This document shows positions 54,882-64,000 of a stretch of DNA of 64,000 nucleotides, piece after piece. The notes beneath the pieces are model-generated. The model was not told where the DNA came from. It did no database searches and was given only the letters and a program-made list of their open reading frames with translations. Each line of letters starts with the position of its first letter. Within the stretch, counting starts at the first letter, position 1. The stretch is from Adiantum capillus-veneris (taxonomy: Eukaryota > Streptophyta > Polypodiopsida > Polypodiales > Pteridaceae): NCBI GenBank assembly GCA_014529385.2, contig CM043967.1:129224182-129288181 (forward strand), written 5' to 3'. Position numbers and translations under genes: made by a program.

Positions 54882-56573
54882 TCATGTCAAAGACAACCTT
54901 CTTATGATTGTCATCCTGCAAATTAATTTTCCACTCTCCCAATCCTGCAAACCTCGCATTTTCATTAGCCATGGTCTTCCTAGGATAAATGGATAACCAC
55001 TTACCTTGGTCGACATAACATAAAAATCCACCGCCTTCTTAATGCCAAAGGCCTCTACAATGTTTTTTTTACAAATGCCTACACACCTAGCTTTGCTATT
55101 GTTTGCCATCTTCACTTTGATTTCAGGTGTCTCATGGATGTGCATGCCTAGTCTTTGCATGAGTCCCTCTGTCATGATGCAAATTTGTGCACCCCCATCC
55201 ACTAGACCTTTCTTGACCAATCTTCCTTTGATGTAACAATCTAGCACAGGTGTAATATCCTCATTCATTTCAACATGTGCAATTTTTACAATAGGAACAC
55301 TCTCTTTTATCTTTCTCCTAGTGCTAACTGCCTTCGTTAAATCCCTCCTAACTTGTGGACATAATGCAAGAAACTGAGGCCATGAGATATCAGGACCCTT
55401 ACCTCTCATGTCTTCCAATAGGTTGTATGGAGCCATACCATGTCCAAGAAGGAAGTCTTGGAGGTTGATACGACGTCGAGTCCTCTTAGCTTCCTTGGTC
55501 TCCTTTGCCTTCTTTTCTCGTCCATGGTCACTTTGTGATGTAACCCCTTCTTTCTCCTTACCTTTTCCTCGGCCACGCTTAATGCCATTTGCTTCCATGT
55601 CAACCTCATTTGAGTTTGTCGCCTCTACCACATGCACATTTGGATTTGGCAAAGGTGGAACTCCTTCTACCCCTTGTGGAGGTGGTCTTGGTCCATTTGG
55701 TCTTTGTAGAAGCCTTGGTTGTTGACCCTTTCCTTCACCTGCATTCATCACTGGGTAATTCAAGTTAGGTCTCCCTGGCTCCCCACGGGGCCAAGGACAA
55801 TTATACATCCCATGTCCAGACTCACCACAATTCCAACATTGCAAGACTCTCCTAGGTCGTGGATCTCGCTCTTCAGACTTCTTTGCTTGTCCCTTTGGAC
55901 CTACAGCTTGGGCAAGGTGAATTGACAGGCTGCTTAAAAATTCATTTAACTTCTCAATCACTTCCGCCGTTACCTCAGGAAGCTCCCTATATGTTGATTC
56001 TTGTGACTTACCTTTGGGTCTAAGACCTTCTATTGGAACCTCCCCCCTTAAGGACTTGAGTTTCCTATATTTCTCAGCAGCCCTAGTTTCAGCTGCATCA
56101 AAGGTAGTAGGTGCACCCGCCTCAACCTTTACCTTAAGGTCAGGAAAGAGTCCGGCTATGAACCTCTCCTTCTTTAGAAATTCTGCACCATCACCAAGGT
56201 TAGCAACATTTCGTATCCATAGAGCCCAAAGACGTAGAAACTCTTGCTTGTACAAGTAGTAGTCATCTAAGTCTTTTTGCTTATGAGAAACAATGTCTTG
56301 CCATAGTTTTTGAGTGTTTTGGGGATCAAAGAAGTATTTCTTGAAACGATTCAAAACTTCTGTATAATTCCCCTTAACTTCCTCAGGCAAAGAGTCAAAC
56401 CAAGTGCTAGCATCTTTCCTAAGGACCACCTCAAACATTTCTACACGTTCTTGATCAGTTACTATCCTCTTGATACAGCAAGACATCTTGAAATTCAATA
56501 AAAATAATTCTGCATCCTCTCCAGGCTCTCCAAAGAAAAGAGGATATCCAGACATTTGGCGTTGGCTCTCCAT
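54882..56573 (-). CDS. gag-pro: E2 gag-protease fusion, intact for about 563 codons
   Basis: Start at ATG 56573-56571 (MESQRQMSGYPLFFGEPGED), chosen because it is conserved in E3 and the capsid begins there. Capsid about residues 10-165 (DASTWFDSLPEEVKGNYTEV, QDIVSHKQKDLDDYYLYKQE, FIAGLFPDLKVKVEAGAP). One CX2CX4HX4C knuckle CWNCGESGHGMYNC at 246-259. A Pro-rich then Lys/Arg-rich linker with NLQDFLLGHGMAPYNLLEDM follows. Retropepsin: LVDGGAQICIM, Asp near 459, and YPFILGRPWLMKMRGLQDW near 527-545. A frameshift in the last 15 codons (after GKLICR) ends the frame. Gag builds the particle and the protease matures it. This is the only long undamaged coding frame in the window; gag and protease are fused in one frame with no stop between them. 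Confidence 0.85.
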   Translation of the reverse strand: MESQRQMSGYPLFFGEPGEDAELFLLNFKMSCCIKRIVTDQERVEMFEVVLRKDASTWFDSLPEEVKGNYTEVLNRFKKYFFDPQNTQKLWQDIVSHKQKDLDDYYLYKQEFLRLWALWIRNVANLGDGAEFLKKERFIAGLFPDLKVKVEAGAPTTFDAAETRAAEKYRKLKSLRGEVPIEGLRPKGKSQESTYRELPEVTAEVIEKLNEFLSSLSIHLAQAVGPKGQAKKSEERDPRPRRVLQCWNCGESGHGMYNCPWPRGEPGRPNLNYPVMNAGEGKGQQPRLLQRPNGPRPPPQGVEGVPPLPNPNVHVVEATNSNEVDMEANGIKRGRGKGKEKEGVTSQSDHGREKKAKETKEAKRTRRRINLQDFLLGHGMAPYNLLEDMRGKGPDISWPQFLALCPQVRRDLTKAVSTRRKIKESVPIVKIAHVEMNEDITPVLDCYIKGRLVKKGLVDGGAQICIMTEGLMQRLGMHIHETPEIKVKMANNSKARCVGICKKNIVEAFGIKKAVDFYVMSTKVSGYPFILGRPWLMKMRGLQDWESGKLICRMTIIRRLSLT

Positions 56574-56659
56574 TGAATTGATTTCAAAGTGATGCACTTT
56601 TTTGTTTTTTCTTTCTTTAAAATATTTACACAATAATATTTTCTAAATTGCAATCTATT

Positions 56660-56878
56660 CTACAACAAAATAAAAATATTCACATCAAATGACCTATGAT
56701 AATCAATAAGAGGTAGGATGACAGGGTTTGGTGACGCGAGAATTTCACCTACTCTTTGGGCACCAAACATGAACACCATACGTTGTTGAAAATGGATTTT
56801 TCTACTAATTGCAATGTTTACTCTAATGTGTGGAGTGAAATGGAAGGGGAAAACCTCTATTCCTAGGCCATTATCCAT
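56660..56878 (-). CDS. E2 leader ORF b
   Basis: 72 codons ending about 87 bp before the gag start: MDNGLGIEVFPFHFTPHI, ISRKIHFQQRMVFMFG, VGEILASPNPVILPLIDY, SFDVNIFILL. It matches the H leader ORF with almost exclusively third-base differences in the best-aligned block and matches E2 leader ORF a (56900-57112) more weakly, so the two are an ancient tandem duplication 234 bp apart, in the same reading phase. No family recognised; function unknown. The 3' end, ATTTTTATTTTGTTGTAG, also resembles an intron acceptor, so these could be exons. Confidence 0.6.
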   Translation of the reverse strand: MDNGLGIEVFPFHFTPHIRVNIAISRKIHFQQRMVFMFGAQRVGEILASPNPVILPLIDYHRSFDVNIFILL

Positions 56879-56899
56879 GGTCTATGCATGCCTTAATTC

Positions 56900-57112
56900 T
56901 TAAAACAAAACAAAAATATAGACGTCCAGACTAAGGTCGTACCTAATGAGAGGCAAAATAAAAGGATTCACTGAAGCGTTTAGCTCGGCCAACCTAAGCG
57001 GACCTAAAATCCTGCGAATTACTCGTTGAAATTGCAACTTAGTACTAACAATTATGTGCACCTTTTGCCTTGCAATGGGAATGAAGGGATCGTACAAATT
57101 CTCGTGATTCAT
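56900..57112 (-). CDS. E2 leader ORF a
   Basis: 70 codons beginning about 60 bp after the primer site: MNHENLYDPFIPIARQKVHI, STKLQFQRVIRRILGPLRLA, NASVNPFILPLIRYDLSLDV, YIFVLF. Shared positions with leader ORF b are the basic K-x-x-FQ block, the R-(LV)-x-E segment, NPxILPLI-x-Y and the ending DVxIFxL. E3 has the same ORF at 63427-63645. Confidence 0.55.
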   Translation of the reverse strand: MNHENLYDPFIPIARQKVHIIVSTKLQFQRVIRRILGPLRLAELNASVNPFILPLIRYDLSLDVYIFVLF

Positions 57113-57171
57113 GCAAACTACTTGACTATGCTAAATATTGAACCTACACAAAACATACACAAGACGTCCTC

Positions 57172-57187
57172 CATGGGGGCACCAATT
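57172..57187 (-). other. Primer binding site of E2
   Basis: Minus strand: LTR end CCGCCTCA, then AATTGGTGCCCCCATGG. Same word as in H and E3. Confidence 0.65.
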
Positions 57188-57359
57188 TGAGGCGGTCCGG
57201 GGCGGGCAACAAGAAGAGTGGCCTCTAAGAACCCTTCTAGGCTCCCATGCTGCTTAATTGGGTTGGGGTTGGAAAAAACAACAAACACACACACAAACCC
57301 ACAACCTAACCCTACACAAATTTGGGGCACCACCTAGTTTTGGATGCGAACTAGGACGC

Positions 57360-57474
<115 letters not shown>

Positions 57475-58130
57475 CGGGCTGCTTTGAAATTTATCGGCCG
57501 TGATCAAGCAAACACAATTATATATGTAAGAAAGAGAGAGAAAGGGGGAGGGGGTGCTTGTTGCATTAATACCTTCTTACAAATGTGTCACGACCAATTA
57601 AAGTGAGATTAGTATTTGTTCAACATAGCTTGAGTAAATTACACCACAACACATCACAAAAAAGACCACCCCAATCACTGTCTTAAGGCCAGGGGAGTCC
57701 TCTCCACCCTGTCGCCCTCTTACAGTATGTGGGATTTATGGCTAAATTGATGACAACACCCAGAGACAAGCTATCAAGAACTTAAAAAAAAAACACCAAG
57801 ACACTTACACATCATTGTTGTCCATTACTTCACGTTGGAAGAGAGACAAAGTATCCAAGCTTAGTCCAAATACACCCTCCTTGATTCAGCAAATGTTGGG
57901 CTTACACTAGTAGGAGAAATAATAGATTTCCTACTCTCAATTGAATGATCACTCTCTCTTACAATGGCATAGAGTTCCCTTGCTAATCACCCCTAATACA
58001 ACACATGCATATGCATAAGCCAATGAGCTTCCACTCAAGAGATCCTTCTCAAGAGGTTGAGCTTGGCTTCTCAAGCTATAGCATAGTGCTCTTGCTTATG
58101 GCTCCCCCCTTTTGGTGCTAGCTACACAGT

Positions 58131-58140
58131 CCTTTTATAG
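58131..58140 (-). promoter_or_regulatory. TATA box of the E2 LTR
   Basis: Minus strand CTATAAAAGG, matching the E1 LTR promoter at 31061-31070. Confidence 0.65.
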
Positions 58141-59845
58141 CAACTTTGAGGGCTAGGGTTACTCCTCTAACCATGGTTGGGTTATATTTTCAGCACTTAT
58201 CTAATTTCTTTTGCTTGGAATTATCAAGAAGTTGGTGGGGATAGATGAAGAAGAGAGAGAGAGGAGAGAAGTGGAGGTGATAGGACTTTTCATAGTAGGT
58301 TAGTGTTAGTAAATTAGTAGAGTTAGTATTTTTATTAATTTACAAATGGAATTGGATATTTACAATGGAAGTATCCATATAGGATACAACTAAGGAATAA
58401 AAACTCTTAATAGGTAAGAAAATATGGATTTCTTACAATGTTGATGCTCCAATGACGCTTGTTGACGGTCCACTAGCTTTGACAGTACGTTTTTTCTCCA
58501 CTCTTGACCTTCCTTGAGGGCCAAGGTAATTGAATATGAGTAATCAATCAACATGCTGCCGTCTTTCAAGAAAAGAGGCTGAATTTTGTGGTTTTTTTGA
58601 TAGATATGGGTAATATGGATGAGGAAAAATGAGACTAGGTGGTCAATTTTGGAATGGAAGTGTGTGTAGGAGACATGAGTTCACCATGGTTTCTCTTATT
58701 CTTCAAGGTTGAGAAGAAGGTGAGTAGGGTACACGGAGGAGTGGTGAGAGAGGTGGAGATGATGAGTGGAGAAGTGTGTGTGAAAAAGGAAAATGATAAA
58801 GTGGAAGAGGGAGTGTGGCTGCATAGCATGGGCAAACTGGGGTCCACCAATAAAATCATAGCTCACAGCTCGTAGTTCAAAAAGATATGAAAAACTTTGA
58901 GGTTAAGGTTCAACCCACGAGCTACAACTTTTGTTTGTATCACCTTTTCAAATTCGGGGAGCATGTGATCTTTAAAAATTCAGCAAAACCGACTGTTTTT
59001 TTCCACTACACAAAGTCCTTGTGAGGTCCTTCTTTGGATGATTCTTTTGAATACCTCCAAGAGTGAGCCCCCCATAGTGCATGTATGCATGCCACATACC
59101 CTTGACCTTATTTGGTAGGTCTATAATTGAAGATATTGTTGAAATCATGATATAAATGAATAGTACAACTAAGGAAATCAAATATTGAGGGATCTAAAAA
59201 AATATGTACATGATGTCAAATATAAATAATATAGGTGGAAAAAATATAAAGGGGTCAAAATAAATCTCTCTCATTATAAGTCTACCATAAAAAGATGAAT
59301 ATTTTTGGTGTTCTAATTTATGAGAGTAATAGAGAATAGATGTAGGAAGGAAAAAAATCACAATAGTGAAAAAATATACACATAAATAAAACTAGTTTTT
59401 TTTGGATTTTTGTTGGGATGGAGTTACACCAAAAATAAGAGAAGCTTGCATGAAATTATTTTTATATGGAATAAAGAGTATGCAAAATGGTAAGAAAAAA
59501 TATGGTAATGGTGAGTCAATGTACATAGCATAAATAACACACCATAGGTAGAAATATTTAAATAAATACCAAAATAATTATGAAAAATCCTTTTATTTAG
59601 GCCCTATATACAATGAAATATTTACACACAAATGGGCCATAATATACTTATAATTTTTTATTTTTTTGGCTCAACTAGCCTAGTGATTAGCTAATTGAGG
59701 GTTTTTAAAAAAATATTGAGAAAGTCCCTAACTCACACACGCCTATGTACAGTGAAATGGTAGGGATAACCAAAATGTTTGAGTGATTTGATAGGGTGAG
59801 GTAGCTTACTATGGCAATTATGGAAAGCCAAAAAAATGGCTATCA

Positions 59846-60443
59846 ATATATAAAATGGAAAAAAGAGATAAATGAAAATATAAGGAATCAAACGAGGATA
59901 GCCTCATTTGTTTTTATTGAAGTATATTTATTTACAAGAGATAAGAAAAAATGCCTCTAGGAAATAAGAAGTTGGTGAAAGGCAATGACTGATGGTGAAA
60001 GGTATTTTTGAGATTTTTTCTTGGAGTGTATTCACACCAAAAATAAGAGAAGCTTGCATGAAATGATTTTTTATAGAATACATAGGTAAAAATATTATGG
60101 TAATGGTGAGTAAATGTACATAGCATATATAGAAAAATAACGCACACTTAGGTAGAAATATTTAAATAAATGAAAATTCCCTATATTTAGGCCCTATGTA
60201 CAATGAAATATATACACACAAATGGGCCATGATATATTTTATTTTTTTGATTTTATTTATTTTTTTGGCTCAACTAGTCTAGTGACTAGCTAGCTGAGGG
60301 TTTTAAGAAGATATGGGAAAAGCCCCTTACTCACACACGCCTATGTACAATGAAAAAGTAAGAATAGCCATAGTGTTTAGGTGATTTTAGTAGGGTGAGG
60401 TAATTCACTATGGCAATTACGGAGAGCCTAAAAACGACTATCA
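59846..60443 (-). repeat. E3 3' LTR, proximal part
   Basis: Starts TGATAGTCGTTTTTAGGC directly after the polypurine tract and is a diverged copy of the first 500-600 bp of the E1/E2 LTR (for example GGCCCATTTGTGTGTATA and CATGCAAGCTTCTCTTATTT are kept). It stops where the E2 LTR begins. Confidence 0.8.
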
Positions 60444-60460
60444 TTAGCCCTCCCCCAGGA
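60444..60460 (-). other. E3 polypurine tract
   Basis: Minus strand TCCTGGGGGAGGGCTAA directly before TGATAG, identical to the E1 tract. Confidence 0.85.
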
Positions 60461-61020
60461 TGTCGAGGTTGAGTTGACCTCCCATGTCGTAAAGTTTTTT
60501 CAAACCCTCTTCTACCTTTTGTAGATGCAATGATTTTGAGCTATAAATGCAAAAGTCGTCAATAAAAACCCTAATGGACTTTCCAAAGAATGCTTGAAAC
60601 ACCATGTTCATGAAGCGTTGGAAGGCTGCAGGAGCATTTGTCAGGCCAAATGGCATGACTCTAAAAGCATAACAACCCCAAGGAGTAATGAAGGTTGTTT
60701 TCAATTGATCCTCCAATGCAATCCCTATTTGAAAGTAACCTGAGTAGCCATCACATACAGTGTACTTCTCATGACCAGCTACCTCATTTAGTATCTCATC
60801 CTGAAAAGGGAGGGGAAAGTGATCTCTTTTTGTTGCCTCATTAAGTGGATGGTAATCCACACACACCCTCCACTTTCCATTTTTCTTGGGAGTGACAACA
60901 ACGGGAGAGACCCACTCTGAATTCTCCACTAGATAAATGAAACCTGCTCTGCTGCTAGAATCTTTCTTACCTCCTTGAATAAAGCCTACTCCTTGATGAC
61001 TCCTAACCTTCATATATTTT
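60461..61020 (-). pseudogene. pol: E3 reverse transcriptase, truncated
   Basis: GFIYLVENSEWVSPVVVTPK, DGYSGYFQIGIALED, FGLTNAPAAFQRFMNMVF and the FIDD box are present on the minus strand; shortly after, at GGQLNLDI, the sequence passes straight into the polypurine tract. The RT palm is intact but thumb, RNase H and integrase are deleted. A frameshift just upstream of the fingers separates it from protease, and a TGA at 61010-61012 matches the E1 stop at 26127. Confidence 0.85.
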
Positions 61021-61560
61021 GAGCCTTAGGTATGGCCTCTGGCTTCAACTCAATCTTGTGTTAAATAGCATCTACTCCACGCACATCGGTGTAGTCTTTA
61101 GCAAAAAGCCTAGGAAATTTCCTTAATACACATTTGAACTCCTCTTTTTCTTCCTTTGTAAGTGTTGTAGACAACATACCTTCTAACATTCCTTCATCTT
61201 CCACATTTTGGTTCTCTTGAGTACCTACCTCTTCCAAACCTTGACAAGAGGTCTCTTGGTTGGTTGGATTAAAGCTTACCCCTATGACTTCAATGGAAGA
61301 TTCCTCTTCAGTAATGCTGCCGCTACTTTTCTTCTTCAGAAGTGTTATCGGTCCATTCTTCGTCCGTCTCACTTTGAGATGATTCTTCATGGAGCTCCTC
61401 TTGGTGTTGCTCCTTCATGTCAAGAAAACCTTCTTATGATTGGCATTCCTGCAAATTAATTTTCCACTCTCCCAATCCTGCAAAGCTCGCATTTTCATTA
61501 GCCATGGTCTTCCTAGGATAAATGGGTAACCATTTCCTTTGGTAGACATAACATAGAAAT
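61021..61560 (-). pseudogene. E3 protease-RT linker
   Basis: SSGSITEEESSIEVIGVSFN, then LRKFPRLFAKDYTDVRGVDA and a TAA at 61061-61063 in the same position as in E1. The protease end (near 61440-61560) is in another phase through small indels. Confidence 0.78.
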
Positions 61561-61571
61561 CCACTGCCTTC

Positions 61572-63109
61572 TTAATGCCAAAGGCCTCCACAAAAACATT
61601 TTTTGCAAATGCCTACGCACCTAGCCTTGCTATTGTTTGCCATTTTCACTTTAATTTTAGGTGTTTCATGGATTTGCATGCCTAGTCTTTGCATGAGACC
61701 CTCTGTCATGATGCAAATTTGTGCACCCCCATCCACTAAACCTTTCCTGACCAATCTTCCTTTGATGTAACAATCTAGCACAGGTGTACTATTCTCATTC
61801 ATTTCAGTATGTGCAATTTTTACAACAGGCACACTCTCTTTTATCTTTCTCCTAGTTCTAATTGCTTTCGTTAAATTTCTCCTAACTTGTGGGCATAATG
61901 CAAGAAGCTGAGGCCATGAGATATCACGACCCTTATCTCTCATGTCTTCCAACAAGTTGTATGGAGCCATACCATTTCCAAGAGGGAAGTCTTGGAGATT
62001 GATACAACGTCGAGTCCGCCTAGCTTCCTTGGTCTCCTTTGCCTTCTTGCCTCGTCCATGGTCACTCTGTGATGTGACTCCTTCTTTCTCTTTACCTTTT
62101 CCTCGGCCATGCTTAATGCCATTTTCTTCCATGTCAACCTCATTTGAATTTGTGACCTCTACCACATACACATTTGGATCTGGCAAAGGTAGAACTCCTT
62201 CCACTCCTCGTGGAGGTGGTCTTGCTCCATTTGGCCTTTGTAGAAGCGGTGGTTGTTGACTAGTTCCTTCACCTGCATGCATCACTGGGTAATTCAAGTT
62301 AGGTCTCCCTAGCTCCCCACGGGTCCAAGGACAATCATACATCCCATGTCCAAACTCTCCTCAATTCCAACATTGCAAGACTCTCCTAGGTCGTGGTGGC
62401 TCTCACTCTTCTGACTTCTTTGCTTGTCCCTTGGGACCTACAGTTTGTGCAAGGTGAATTGACAAGTTACTTAAGGATTCATTTAACTTTTCAATTACTT
62501 CTGTTGTTACCTCCGGAATCTCTCTGGATGTTGATGCTTGCAATTTTCCCTTAGGTCTAGGACCCTCTATTGGAACCCCTCCTCTTAGACACTTGAGTTT
62601 CCTATACTTCTCAACAACTCTAGTTTTAGCTGCGTCAAAGGTAGCAGGTGCACCTGCCTCAACTTTTATCTTGAGTGTGGAAAAGAGACCGGCTATGAAT
62701 CTCTCCTTCTTTAGGAACTCTGCACCATCACCAGGGCTAGCAACATTTCTCACCCATACAACCCAAAGACATAGGAACTCTTGTTTATACATGTAGTAGT
62801 CATCTAAGTCTTTTTGTTTGTGAGAAACAATGTCTTGCCATAGCTTTTGAGTGTTTTGGGGATCAAAGAAGTATCTCTTGAAATGATTCATAACTTCTGT
62901 GTAATTCAGTTTAACTTCCTCAGGCAAAGAGTCAAACCAAGTGCTAGCATCTTTCCCGAGGACCACCTCAAACATTTCTATACGTCTTGATAAGTTACTA
63001 TCCTCTTGATACGGAAAGACATCTTGAAATTCGCTAAAAATAATTATGCATCCTCTCCAGGCTCTTCAAAGAAAAGAGGATATCCAGACATTTGGCGTTG
63101 GCTTTCCAT
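61572..63109 (-). pseudogene. gag-pro: E3 gag-protease, frameshifted
   Basis: Equivalent to the intact E2 frame. Start ATG at 63109-63107. The capsid frame 62403-62975 shows DASTWFDSLPEEVKLNYTEV and YYMYKQEFLCLWVVWVRNVA. The zinc knuckle is CWN, stop, GEFGHGMYDC: the second Cys codon has become TGA (near 62360). The second frame (61572-62342) holds the linker and active site LVDGGAQICIM before a frameshift at about 61600. Confidence 0.85.
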
Positions 63110-63214
63110 TGAATTGATTTCAAAGTGACACAGGTTTTTGTTTGTTTAAAAAAAAAAGATTTACACAATAATATTTCCTAAATTGAAATCTATTCTACAA
63201 CAAAATAAAAATAT

Positions 63215-63412
63215 TCACATCAAATGACCTATGATAATCAATAAGAGGCAGATGACAGGGTTTGGTGACGCAAGAATTTCTCTTACTCTTTGGGCACCAA
63301 GCATGAACACCATACGTTGTTGAAAATGTATTTTTCTACTGGTTGCAATGTGTCTTCTAATGTGTGGAGTGAAATGGAAGGGGAAAACCTCTATTCCTGG
63401 GCCATTATCCAT
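63215..63412 (-). pseudogene. E3 leader ORF b
   Basis: MDNGPGIEVFPFHFTPHI and SRKIHFQQRMVFMLGAQRV as in E2 leader ORF b, but a frameshift after SPNPVI changes the last 15 residues. Confidence 0.6.
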
Positions 63413-63426
63413 TGTCTATGCATGAC

Positions 63427-63645
63427 CTAATGCTTAAAACAAAAAAAAATATAGACGTCCAAACTAAGGTCGTACCTAATGAGAGGCAAAATAAAAGGAT
63501 TTACTGAAGCGTATATCTTGGCCAACCTAAGAGGACCTAACATTCTACAAATTACACGTTGAAATTGCAACTTAGTACCAACAATTATGTGTACCTTTTG
63601 CCTTGCAGTGGGAATGAAAGGATCATACAAATTCTCGTGCTTCAT
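63427..63645 (-). CDS. E3 leader ORF a
   Basis: MKHENLYDPFIPTARQKVHI, TKLQFQRVICRMLGPLRLAK, NPFILPLIRYDLSLDVYIF. Close match to E2 leader ORF a with a short altered tail. Confidence 0.55.
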   Translation of the reverse strand: MKHENLYDPFIPTARQKVHIIVGTKLQFQRVICRMLGPLRLAKIYASVNPFILPLIRYDLSLDVYIFFCFKH

Positions 63646-63704
63646 GCAAACTACTTGACTATGCTAAAGGTTGATCCTACACAAAAATACACAAGCCCTC
63701 TTGA

Positions 63705-63720
63705 GTGGGGGCACCAAAAT
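63705..63720 (-). other. Primer binding site of E3
   Basis: Minus strand: LTR end GCCACA, then ATTTTGGTGCCCCCAC. Confidence 0.65.
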
Positions 63721-64000
63721 TGTGGCGGTCTGGGGCGGGCAACAAGAGAGGCGACCTCTAAACACCTCTTAAGGCTCCCGTACTGCTCAATTGGGACTGG
63801 GGAAACCACAATCAAGAAACAACAACAACAAACCCACAACCAAATAAGTGAAGAGGCACCATATGGTTATGGTATGCAAACTAGGACTCAAGAGAGATTT
63901 AGGCACAACCAAGAAGATGCGCCACAAAACACACACAAGCAACCTCACACCAAGACACACACAAAATGGACCAGAGGGAGCTAGAGAAAAGGGAAGAGAG
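63721..64000 (-). repeat. E3 5' LTR, 3' end only
   Basis: Near identical to 53090-53370; the rest of the LTR lies outside the window. Confidence 0.88.

Noticed and set aside
55408-55725. 105-codon plus-strand frame, and the similar one at 61942-62259
   Set aside because: Both are antisense to the E2 and E3 gag-protease frames; their similarity follows from homology of the elements.

Overview
This is eukaryotic nuclear DNA from a land plant, and almost all of it is transposable-element sequence. The evidence is LTR retrotransposons of several plant lineages, plant-type tRNA-Met primer sites, long GA/CT, GT and GGA microsatellites, a plant-type cyclic-nucleotide-gated channel (CNGC) pseudogene with intron boundaries, and a decayed pentatricopeptide-repeat (PPR) fragment. 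The PPR wording is of a kind I associate with ferns, lycophytes and mosses; that is only a weak lean. I see no intact host gene, no rRNA or tRNA gene and no CRISPR array.

Layout. 1-3.36 kb: repeat mosaic with a PPR relic (minus). 3.36-12.43 kb: a long decayed plus-strand Ty3/gypsy element G1 (gag, protease, RT, RNase H, integrase, then an extra retropepsin-like domain), followed to 13.3 kb by an unidentified acidic ORF. 13.3-16.2 kb: LTR-like promoter sequence, microsatellites and diverged repeats. 16.5-19.6 kb: minus-strand host relics, an AGC-kinase C-terminal scrap and a multi-exon CNGC2/4-like pseudogene. 19.6-22.5 kb: mostly unassigned, with a Ty1/copia scrap. 22,476-36,979: element H (minus), with paired 1.1-kb LTRs and a target duplication. 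It carries a leader ORF, gag and protease but no reverse transcriptase; an unidentified ORF lies in the pol position. Element E1 (plus, 24,076-31,939, own target duplication) is inserted in that ORF and carries protease, RT, two RNase H domains and integrase. H itself sits in the 5' LTR of a Ty1/copia element whose primer site and gag follow at 37.4-38.6 kb. 38.6-41.1 kb: repeats. 41.1-46.3 kb: a minus-strand chromodomain Ty3/gypsy element and its 5' LTR. 46.3-52.5 kb: LTR sequence, three minisatellite-like duplications, a TRIM-like tandem LTR array and LTR scraps. 53.09-64 kb: two minus-strand relatives of E1. E3 runs from a 5' LTR that leaves the window, through gag, protease and a truncated RT, to a 3' LTR. 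That LTR is split by E2, whose 562-codon gag-protease frame is the best-preserved coding sequence here.

How it works together. H, E2 and E3 share a plan: LTR, a primer site reading TTGGTGCCCCC, one or two small leader ORFs, then gag-protease with the active site written DGG. The leader ORF is conserved in protein but differs at third codon positions between H and E2, so it looks like a genuine and possibly undescribed retrotransposon protein. H lacks RT and would need a partner; E1-like elements share its primer site and leader protein and are natural candidates. Many inactivating stops look like C-to-T changes, as expected for old methylated elements.
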